Origin: Macrostomum hystrix
Taxonomy: Eukaryota; Platyhelminthes; Macrostomidae
DNA: 64,000 bases
Assembly: GCA_950097015.1 (NCBI GenBank)
Contig: CATNEN010000027.1
Span: 748,501-812,500 of the forward strand
Direction: 5' to 3'
Notes under the pieces: generated by a model
Databases searched by the model: none
What the model was told of the DNA's origin: nothing
The model's input: only the letters and a program-made list of their open reading frames with translations
Translations under genes and position numbers: made by a program
Part shown: positions 56,901 to 64,000 of the stretch, piece after piece
Numbering within the stretch: position 1 is the stretch's first letter
Layout: the number at the start of each line of letters is the position of its first letter

Positions 56901-58454
56901 GGTCCTTGGTCAATGGAGCCGACGTGCCGTGGGCCAGCATGCGCCTACGGCGTTTTGCCGCTCCAGAGGTGGTGGAGCGCTTAGCGCCCCGGTCATCGCG
57001 CGAGTTGGGCAGCGCGGCATTTGTGGCGGTCGCGGGGCCAGCTAGCCCGGGCGCCGCAGCGTGTATGGCCTCAGGCACCATGGTGTCCTCGGCCGGAGCA
57101 GTTGAAGGGCTAGAAGCCATTGAAAGCTGCAATGAAGAGAGGGGCTTCCTGTAGACACAGGCAGGAATAACCCGCTCAGCCGCGATCCCAAAACTGAGCG
57201 GGGGCAGCCAAAAAAGACAAGTTACAACCCGGGGTGGGATGCCAGGACCACCGGGAGGAACCGTAAGAGACCAGACTACTCCCTGGCCAAGCGTCCATCA
57301 GCACGGTCAACACTGGGACATTGGAGGGTGCCATTGAGCCGGCGCCGAGGCCTGCGGGCTGGCCGCAAACCCTGTTAAGGTCAAAGGGTGACACCTGTCC
57401 CTCAGGGCCGTAGCCAGAGGTACCTGATCACGCACAGGTGCACGAAAATTGCGGACAAGCCACATACCCTGTTAAGGTCAAAGGGTGACACCTTTCCCTC
57501 CAGCCGGGGCTAGAGGTACCCAGTTTGGCCGGAGGCCCTGGATGGGTCATCCAGCGCTGTTGCCCATTCTGTCCGGCTGCCCTAGGGTCAGCCTTGAACA
57601 CTCGCGGGACGTGTACCCATGGGTCAGCTGACGGGACAGCGTTGGAGGGATTCCTGCACCCGAAGGTACAGGTCTCCTTCCTGCCAGGCCTGCTCAAAAA
57701 ACGGCTGCAGGTGTGAGGCATCGCAGACCAAAGCCCGTGGGCCTGGACTGACTCATACCTCACAGGCACTGTGTCCCGCCGGTGCGAGCGAGCACAGACC
57801 GCCACCTGGATGGGCGAAAGCAGTGAGCAGACTCGGGTTTCTGTTATGTCATTTCAATAACTCTTTCTCAAACTTACTCTTGTACTCGTCAATCAACTTC
57901 TGCACAGTGGGATAGGTCTTCGATTTGTTGATGAAGAACACAGTCTCATCAGCTGAGTTCTTAATCTGGTAGTGCTTCACCAGGAAATTGTTCTCGCATC
58001 GGCGGTCGGGAGTTCGAACGCTGAGCGCCAATCGAGCCAGGCCAGCGCTTTGCTTGGCGCAAGGCCGGATGATGTAGGTCCCAGCTGGCAGACCGGCTCG
58101 CAGCAGCATCCGGTTGGCGTCCATCCGGTTGCAGTCCATCCAGCCGCTCAGCTGGCAGGGCATGCCGTTGTACTTGCTGATGTAGTTGTTCGGCACCAGA
58201 CCGCTGCGATTCGTCTCGAGATTCCGCGCCTTCCACCACTGGCTGGTCTGGCACTGCTCCGGCGTGAACTCCAGCTCGATCATGTCACCCTTGCGGATTG
58301 ACAGCTCGTCTTGCTGGGAGGCGACGAAATTGTGAAGGGCCATGTAGGCATTGCGATCATTTTTGCTGGCCGGAACTGAATCAGCGCCTGCCTGGCGATT
58401 TGAGCTGCCTCTCGATGAGGACTTCGGGTTGCACTTTGAGAAGGCTGAGCCCAT
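50577..58454 (-). CDS. Src-family tyrosine kinase, interrupted by a LINE
   Basis: Membrane-anchored non-receptor tyrosine kinase. Exons on the minus strand: 57878-58454, then the LINE-split exon (51603-51734 is its main part), 51112-51520, 50577-50979. Phases agree and give about 506 residues. In order: MGSAFSKC (N-myristoylation, Cys for palmitoylation); SH3 ([22 protein letters not shown]); SH2 with the phosphotyrosine-binding Arg in YIIRP; linker; kinase domain with GAGSFGEV, the VAIK lysine, [14 protein letters not shown], activation-loop Tyr (EDEIYQAE), WTAPEA and SDVWSYG; and a C-tail with Tyr in QQYIPN that could be the inhibitory site. The linker Trp typical of Src (WEIPR) is not present (EIEVPR). 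The end of SH2 is split by the retrotransposon at 51736-57787, so this copy may be null or rescued by splicing. Confidence 0.85.
51112..51520 (-). CDS. Src-type kinase exon, N-lobe to DFG
   Basis: 409 bp between TTATTTCAG and GTGAGA. Encodes [19 protein letters not shown], helix C with [14 protein letters not shown], the hinge [13 protein letters not shown], the catalytic loop [11 protein letters not shown] and DFGLA(R). All catalytic residues are intact. Confidence 0.92.
51603..51734 (-). CDS. Src-type exon, end of SH2, linker and P-loop (LINE-split)
   Basis: Encodes [39 protein letters not shown] and SFGE, ending at a GTATAC donor. The start GLC...PC is the normal end of an SH2 domain. The native exon began at 57805 (acceptor CCCATCCAG, a 72-bp intron after exon 1) and is now cut 18 bases in by the LINE. 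The AG formed by LINE base 51736 and duplication base 51735 is a possible replacement acceptor in the same phase. Confidence 0.75.
51720..51735. repeat. Target-site duplication, 3' side of LINE
   Basis: GCGAGCACAGACCGCC, identical to 57788-57803. Extending one base on either side breaks the match, so the duplication is exactly 16 bp. On the minus strand it encodes part of the SH2 end (GGLCS). Confidence 0.9.
51854..52643 (-). pseudogene. LINE ORF2, 3' part: RNase H core and Cys/His end (shifted frame)
   Basis: Continues the RNase H domain out of frame with the upstream part: VFQNEMLAI (catalytic Glu), [11 protein letters not shown] (catalytic Asp), and [20 protein letters not shown] with the conserved His and final Asp region. 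It ends with [20 protein letters not shown], the Cys/His pattern common at the end of such ORF2 proteins. The frame change lies near CTCAAGC (52637-52643), where an extra A would explain it. Confidence 0.85.
52593..55559 (-). CDS. LINE ORF2: endonuclease and reverse transcriptase
   Basis: 989 codons from ATG 55559. Residues 1 to about 225 are an APE-type endonuclease ([31 protein letters not shown]). The reverse transcriptase follows: KAPGPDGI near residue 445, [59 protein letters not shown] and catalytic YADD near residue 667. The RNase H start, CYTDGS, lies near residue 936, after which the frame shifts and stops within about 55 codons. It drives target-primed reverse transcription. All visible catalytic motifs are intact. 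Confidence 0.92.
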   Translation of the reverse strand: MMIPGISCLQVNTQHCVAASVNLMRTTERMMPGLVLVQEPWLSKNKPSNIPAGYDCFCMADSVRPRSLIYAAKALNAWMRPDLSNGDICVIQSAHIVPNKLTLVASAYLAGDAPVVSDTLVALCEFARARNFELLLAGDVNSHHTHWGSSKINDRGEELLAFVSGTPLNFCNVGNTPTFDNGRWAEVLDVTLASPGILPRVLGWEVWETESSLSDHRFIRFNIGTPDKKQKPIWRRNVRNTDWPAFSQKLHEGLRDSDPSMAMETTQDLDGVAALLGGAITEAYEMACPLKAYKGKKSAPWWNPELGILRRRAKALQRKLKTSHDPDDKEAYTRAIHEFKGRVRRAKANKWRQYCEGLEGSRPTARVVKALTNDRFSKLSSIKKPDGSITERPEETLELMLGHFFPSVPAHFGPDDHSRGGQGLAQSLVTNDRIVRAAKSFNPFKAPGPDGIYPAFLHEAVKNGRFLHLLCRLLRACIVLGYVPARWHEARVVFIPKPAKGDYRSVKSYRPISLTSTCLKLMERLVLWRLLTVELGRAPLSPNQHAFRAGRSTESALHCIVETLEKAVLGSGFALAVFLDIEGAFDNVIFEAFEKALVSRATHPHLVRWVMYMIRNRHVVAHLEGRVLSAPVLKGGPQGGVLTPLLWNLVMDELLKSTRPDPVLKVGYADDVTAICAGPSAETTRDLIQGFINRAVRWADQCGLRLSESKTVAVMFTSRLRWTIEPLTLYGKNIAMEKQVRCLGILLDHRLNWTPHITTKAKRALAILAQVRRAVGTTWGLTPKNLWWIYTAIIRPSVAYAGLIWASAMSIQKNLEALYRVQGRACRMTLGAPPSTPFEGMNAFLNATPIDIFVKGEAAKSTRRLLDAGVSFQNSRAFSKRSLLPHSDLCLKTLGECGGLTILSDGAPATLLRSHRYKVSIFPRNEVKDCWDDPAVHCYTDGSLMNGKSGFGVCVASGGEVLWTHSPTLWQELKRFPKRNARHQLLCG
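55572..56444 (-). pseudogene. LINE ORF1, 3' part (shifted frame)
   Basis: Begins around [20 protein letters not shown] and runs to TAG 55572-55574, 12 nt before the ORF2 ATG. It contains a structured segment ([20 protein letters not shown], then [20 protein letters not shown]) and a Pro/Gly/Arg-rich tail. It is expected to be an RNA-binding ORF1 protein, but no zinc knuckle is visible. It is in a different frame from the 5' part, so either a 1-base indel near 56445 or a genuine two-frame ORF1. Confidence 0.7.
56299..57120 (-). pseudogene. LINE ORF1, 5' part
   Basis: From ATG 57120 ([18 protein letters not shown]). Low-complexity Ala/Gly/Pro/Arg-rich with a basic cluster (AKRRRRML). It then has an ordered stretch ([20 protein letters not shown], then [13 protein letters not shown]), after which the sense passes to the other frame near 56445; the remainder to 56299 is out of frame. 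Confidence 0.7.
57133..57787 (-). promoter_or_regulatory. LINE 5' leader with two ~97-bp monomers
   Basis: Two related segments begin CCCTGTTAAGGTCAAAGGGT at 57370 and 57467 (97-bp spacing) and share GTGACACCT, CCCTC and AGAGGTACC. Tandem 5' monomers are known to hold promoter activity in some non-LTR elements. That role is inferred here. No long ORF. Confidence 0.55.
57788..57803. repeat. Target-site duplication, 5' side of LINE
   Basis: GCGAGCACAGACCGCC, identical to 51720-51735. It sits two bases inside the native exon, next to the original acceptor (57806-57808, read CAG on the minus strand). Confidence 0.9.
57878..58454 (-). CDS. Src-type exon 1: myristoylation site, SH3 and most of SH2
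   Basis: 577 bp from ATG 58454, which has a good context (AAGAATGG), to a consensus GTAAGT donor after KLIDEYK. The frame runs on to a TGA a few codons later, which is intronic. SH3 spans about residues 37-97 and SH2 starts near W107. The last base A joins GT (native) or GC (LINE junction), giving Ser in both cases. Confidence 0.9.
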
Positions 58455-58794
58455 TCTTGAAGCACTGCAGCTTCGCTGAATTCTTTAATTTTCCTTGCTT
58501 CGAAAAATTTAAAAAAGTACGCGAAGCCGTGTGTGTTTGTGAGGCTGCGAGTGTCGGCCTGTGCCACCGCGGACCCTGTCTTGTGCAGCTGCAGAGTGTT
58601 TATGCCCAGCCTGACCCTCCATGTAGCTCAACTTTGTCAATAATCTATCGGAAGAATCTCTCGAGCTAAACACTTGGCAGTGACGCAGGCCGGAACTGCA
58701 CCTTCATGAAGGCGCGAATGGCGCAGGCCAGGTAGAAGAATTATAATTTTTATCGAACGGATCTTGCAAATGCGCACACAGCTGTACTGTACAA
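58455..58794. other. 5' flank of the Src-type gene
   Basis: About 340 bp upstream of the kinase ATG on the minus strand, up to the edge of the 17-bp array. It should hold the 5' leader and promoter unless further 5' exons lie beyond the array. No core promoter element stands out. Confidence 0.4.
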
Positions 58795-61700
58795 CACTAT
58801 CTAGCTACTGTGAATATCTAGCTACTGGGAAAATCTAGCTACTGGGAAAATCTAGCTACTGGGAATATGTAGCTACTGGGAATATGTAGCTACAGGGAAT
58901 ATCTAGCTACTGTGAATATCTAGCTACTGAGAAAATCCAGCTACTGGGAATATCTAGCTACTGGGAAAATCTAGCTACTGGGAATATCTAGCTACTGGGA
59001 ATATCTAGCTACTGGGAATATCTAGCTACTGGGAAAATCTAGCTACTGGGAATATCTAGCTACTGGGAATATGTAGCTACTGGGAATATGTAGCTACAGG
59101 GAATATCTAGCTACTGGGAATATCTAGCTACTGAGAAAATCCAGCTACTGGGAATATCTAGCTACTGGGAAAATCTAGCTACTGGGAATATCTAGCTACT
59201 GGGAATCTCTAGCTACTGGGAATATCTAGCTACTGGGAATATGTAGCTACTGGGAATATGTAGCTACTGGGAATATCTAGCTACTGGGAATATCTAGCTA
59301 CTGGGAATATGTAGCTACTGGGAATATGTAGCTACTGGGAATATCTAGCTACTGGGAATATCTAGCTACTGGGAATATCTAGCTACTGGGAATATCTAGC
59401 TACTGGGAATATCTAGCTACTGGGAATATCTAGCTACTGGGAATATGTAGCTACTGGGAATATCTAGCTACTGGGAATATCTAGCTACTGGGAATATCTA
59501 GCTACTGGGAATATCTAGCTACTGGGAATATCTAGCTACTGGGAATATCTAGCTACTAGGAAAATCTAGCTACTGGGAAAATCTAGCTACTGGGAATATC
59601 TAGCTAATGGGAATATCTAGCTACTAGGAAAATCTAGCTACTGGGAAAATCTAGCTACTGGGAATATGTAGCTACTGGGAATATGTAGCTACAGGGAATA
59701 TCTAGCTACTGGGAATATCTAGCTACTGAGAAAATCCAGCTACTGGGAATATCTAGCTACTGGGAATATCTAGCTACTGGGAATATCTAGCTACTGGGAA
59801 TATCTAGCTACTGGGAATATCTAGCTACTGGGAATATCTAGCTACTGGGAAAATCTAGCTACTGGGAATATGTAGCTACTGGGAATATGTAGCTACTGGG
59901 AATATCTAGCTACTGGGAATATCTAGCTACTGGGAATATGTAGCTACTGGGAATATGTAGCTACTGGGAATATGTAGCTACTGGGAATATCTAGCTACTG
60001 GGAATATGTAGCTACTGGGAATATCTAGCTACTGGGAATATCTAGCTACTGGGAATATCTAGCTACTGGGAATATCTAGCTACTGGGAATATCTAGCTAC
60101 TGAGAAAATCCAGCTACTGGGAATATCTAGCTACTGAGAAAATCCAGCTACTGGGAATATCTAGCTACTGGGAATATCTAGCTACTGGGAATATCTAGCT
60201 ACTGGGAATATCTAGCTACTGGGAAAATCTAGCTACTGGGAATATCTAGCTACTGGGAATATGTAGCTACTGGGAATATGTAGCTACAGGGAATATCTAG
60301 CTACTGGGAATATCTAGCTACTGGGAATATCTAGCTACTGGGAATATCTAGCTACTGGGAATATGTAGCTACTGGGAATATCTAGCTACTGGGAATATGT
60401 AGCTACTGGGAATATCTAGCTACTGGGAATATCTAGCTACTGGGAATATCTAGCTACTGGGAAAATCTAGCTACTGGGAATATGTAGCTACTGGGAATAT
60501 CTAGCTACTGGGAATATGTAGCTACTGGGAATATCTAGCTACTGGGAATATCTAGCTACTGGGAATATCTAGCTACTGGGAATATGTAGCTACTGGGAAT
60601 ATCTAGCTACTGGGAATATCTAGCTACTGGGAATATCTAGCTACTGGGAATATGTAGCTACTGGGAATATCTAGCTACTGGGAATATCTAGCTACTGGGA
60701 ATATCTAGCTACTGGGAATATCTAGCTACTGGGAATATCTAGCTACTGGGAATATCTAGCTACTGGGAATATCTAGCTACTGGGAATATCTAGCTACTGA
60801 GAAAATCCAGCTACTGGGAATATCTAGCTACTGGGAATATCTAGCTACTGTGAATATCTAGCTACTGGGAATATCTAGCTACTGGGAATATCTAGCTACT
60901 GGGAATATCTAGCTACTGTGAATATCTAGCTACTGTGAATATCTAGCTACTGGGAATATCTAGCTACTGGGAATATCTAGCTACTGGGAATATCTAGCTA
61001 CTGGGAATATCTAGCTACTGGGAATATCTAGCTACTGGGAATATCTAGCTACTGGGAATATCTAGCTACTGGGAATATCTAGCTACTGGGAATATCTAGC
61101 TACTGGGAATATCTAGCTACTGGGAATATCTAGCTACTGGGAATATCTAGCTACTGTGAATATCTAGCTACTGGGAATATCTAGCTACTGGGAATATCTA
61201 GCTACTGGGAATATCTAGCTACTGGGAATATCTAGCTACTGGGAATATCTAGCTACTGGGAATATCTAGCTACTGGGAATATCTAGCTACTGGGAATATC
61301 TAGCTACTGGGAGTATCTAGCTACTGGGAATATCTAGCTACTGGGAATATCTAGCTACTGGGAATATCTAGCTACTGGGAATATCTAGCTACTGGGAATA
61401 TCTAGCTACTGGGAATATGTAGCTACTGGGAATATGTAGCTACTGGGAATATCTAGCTACTGGGAATATCTAGCTACTGGGAATATCTAGCTACTGGGAA
61501 TATCTAGCTACTGGGAATATCTAGCTACTGGGAATATCTAGCTACTGTGAATATCTAGCTACTGGGAATATGTAGCTACTGGGAATATGTAGCTACTGGG
61601 AATATCTAGCTACTGGGAATATCTAGCTACTGGGAATATCTAGCTACTGGGAATATGTAGCTACTGGGAATATCTAGCTACTGGGAATATCTAGCTACTG

Positions 61701-64000
61701 GGAATATCTAGCTACTGGGAATATCTAGCTACTGGGAATATGTAGCTACTGGGAATATCTAGCTACTGGGAATATCTAGCTACTGGGAATATCTAGCTAC
61801 TGGGAATATCTAGCTACTGGGAATATGTAGCTACTGGGAATATGTAGCTACAGGGAATATGTAGCTACAGGGAATATCTAGCTACTGGGAATATCTAGCT
61901 ACTGGGAATATGTAGCTACAGGGAATATGTAGCTACAGGGAATATCTAGCTACAGGGAATATCTAGCTACTGTGAATATCTAGCTACTGGGAATATCTAG
62001 CTACTGGGAATATGTAGCTACTGGGAATATCTAGCTACTGGGAATATCTAGCTACTGGGAATATCTAGCTACTGGGAATATGTAGCTACTGGGAATATCT
62101 AGCTACTGGGAATATCTAGCTACTGGGAATATCTAGCTACTGGGAATATGTAGCTACTGGGAATATCTAGCTACTGGGAATATCTAGCTACTGGGAATAT
62201 CTAGCTACTGGGAATATCTAGCTACTGGGAATATCTAGCTACTGGGAATATCTAGCTACTGGGAATATCTAGCTACTGGGAATATCTAGCTACTGGGAAT
62301 ATCTAGCTACTGGGAATATCTAGCTACTGGGAATATCTAGCTACTGGGAATATCTAGCTACTGGGAATATCTAGCTACTGGGAATATCTAGCTACTGGGA
62401 ATATCTAGCTACTGGGAATATCTAGCTACTGGGAATATCTAGCTACTGGGAATATCTAGCTACTGGGAATATCTAGCTACTGGGAATATCTAGCTACTGG
62501 GAATATCTAGCTACTGGGAATATCTAGCTACTGGGAATATCTAGCTACTGGGAATATCTAGCTACTGGGAATATCTAGCTACTGGGAATATCTAGCTACT
62601 GGGAATATCTAGCTACTGGGAATATCTAGCTACTGGGAATATGTAGCTACAGGGAATATCTAGCTACTGGGAATATCTAGCTACTGGGAATATCTAGCTA
62701 CTGGGAATATCTAGCTACTGGGAATATCTAGCTACTGGGAATATCTAGCTACTGGGAATATCTAGCTACTGGGAATATCTAGCTACTGGGAATATCTAGC
62801 TACTGGGAATATCTAGCTACTGGGAATATCTAGCTACTGGGAATATCTAGCTACTGGGAATATCTAGCTACTGGGAATATCTAGCTACTGGGAATATCTA
62901 GCTACTGGGAATATGTAGCTACAGGGAATATCTAGCTACTGGGAATATCTAGCTACTGGGAATATCTAGCTACTGGGAATATCTAGCTACTGGGAATATC
63001 TAGCTACAGGGAATATCTAGCTACTGGGAATATCTAGCTACTGGGAATATCTAGCTACTGGGAATATCTAGCTACTGGGAATATCTAGCTACTGGGAATA
63101 TCTAGCTACTGGGAATATCTAGCTACTGGGAATATCTAGCTACTGGGAATATCTAGCTACTGGGAGTATCTAGCTACTGGGAATATCTAGCTACTGGGAA
63201 TATGTAGCTACAGGGAATATCTAGCTACTGGGAATATCTAGCTACTGGGAATATCTAGCTACTGGGAATATCTAGCTACTGGGAATATCTAGCTACTGGG
63301 AATATCTAGCTACTGGAATATCTAGCTACTGGGAATATCTAGGTACTGGGAATATCTAGCTACTGGGAATATGTAGCTACTGGGAATATGTAGCTACTGG
63401 GAATATCTAGCTACTGGGAATATCTAGCTACTGGGAATATGTAGCTACTGGGAATATGTAGCTACTGGGAATATCTAGCTACTGGGAATATCTAGCTACT
63501 GGGAATATGTAGCTACAGGGAATATCTAGCTACTGGGAATATCTAGCTACTGGGAGTATCTAGCTACTGGGAATATCTAGCTACTGGGAATATCTAGCTA
63601 CTGGGAATATCTAGCTACTGGGAATATCTAGCTACTGGGAATATCTAGCTACTGGGAATATCTAGCTACTGGGAATATCTAGCTACTGGGAGTATCTAGC
63701 TACTGGGAATATCTAGCTACTGGGAATATCTAGCTACTGGGAATATCTAGCTACTGGGAATATCTAGCTACTGGGAATATCTAGCTACTGGGAATATGTA
63801 GCTACTGGGAATATCTAGCTACTGGGAATATCTAGCTACTGGGAATATCTAGCTACTGGGAATATCTAGCTACTGGGAATATGTAGCTACTGGGAATATC
63901 TAGCTACTGGGAATATCTAGCTACTGGGAATATCTAGCTACTGGGAATATCTAGCTACAGGGAATATCTAGCTACTGTGAATATCTAGCTACTGGGAATA
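58795..64000. repeat. 17-bp satellite array B (ATCTAGCTACTGGGAAT), runs off the window
   Basis: More than 300 copies of the same 17-bp unit and orientation as 34888-40162. It adds a variant rare or absent in array A (CTACTGAGAAAATCCAGCTA) and AAAATCTAG units, mostly near its left end. It continues past the right edge, so its true length is unknown. Confidence 0.96.

Larger units (their letters stand above)
51736..57787 (-). mobile_element. Non-LTR retrotransposon (I/R1/LOA-type LINE), nearly full length
   Basis: About 6,052 bp on the minus strand between perfect 16-bp target-site duplications. From its 5' end: an untranslated leader of about 670 bp with two monomers spaced 97 bp; ORF1; a 12-nt gap; ORF2 with APE-type endonuclease, reverse transcriptase (YADD) and RNase H; a C-terminal [19 protein letters not shown] motif; a short 3' UTR; and a tail of two TAAGTCAA units instead of poly(A). 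APE endonuclease plus RNase H plus the Cys/His C-terminus fits the I/R1/LOA/Ingi group. The exact clade is not assigned. Two frameshifts (ORF1 near 56445, ORF2 near 52640) mean this copy is probably not autonomous. The perfect duplication and otherwise intact frames suggest a recent insertion. Confidence 0.92.

Noticed and set aside
55836-57154. Several long plus-strand frames across the LINE ORF1 region
   Set aside because: GC-rich antisense shadows of ORF1. No domain and no splice or start support.

Overview
This is eukaryotic (animal) genomic DNA. It holds spliced genes of metazoan-only families: a Cys-loop acetylcholine receptor subunit, a DEG/ENaC sodium channel, a Src-type tyrosine kinase and a claudin-superfamily tetraspan protein. 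It also holds a non-LTR retrotransposon, a tRNA-derived SINE and a very large amount of tandem repeat, roughly 60% of the window by my count. Coding exons are GC-rich and lie in AT-rich or repeat DNA. A repeat-rich invertebrate fits best. A free-living flatworm such as Macrostomum is my guess, but this is inference and nothing in the sequence proves it.

Layout. 1-2953: two minisatellites and unassigned flank. 2954-9363 (+): nicotinic acetylcholine receptor alpha-type subunit in five recognisable exons. Its signal-peptide exon was not found, each of its four introns carries a different minisatellite, and one intron also holds a MITE. 9364-14681: SINE copies and a 3.2-kb array of a 22-bp unit. 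14682-26544 (-): tetraspan gene (claudin superfamily, CACNG/TARP-like). Two alternative 5' parts (25623-26544 plus 22907-23011, or 18786-19143) are both in phase with the same two 3' exons (15246-15395 and 14682-14929). 26545-42947: almost only arrays, with a few orphan candidate exons. 42948-49587 (+): DEG/ENaC channel in two exons separated by a 4.8-kb intron that is nearly all one 15-bp repeat. 50577-58454 (-): Src-family kinase in four exons. 58795-64000: an array of the same 17-bp unit that also fills 34888-40162.

The most striking result concerns the Src gene. A LINE of about 6.05 kb (51736-57787, minus strand) sits inside a coding exon at the end of the SH2 domain. It is flanked by a perfect 16-bp target-site duplication (51720-51735 and 57788-57803). 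The last base of the LINE and the first base of the duplication form an AG in the right phase to act as a replacement splice acceptor. Use of that AG would skip the whole LINE at the cost of a single glycine.

The four genes all encode membrane or membrane-associated signalling proteins. I see no evidence of co-regulation. Neighbouring genes are convergent (receptor/tetraspan and channel/kinase) or divergent (tetraspan/channel), separated by arrays. Exon boundaries were set by hand from splice consensus, codon phase and family alignment. No RNA evidence was available.
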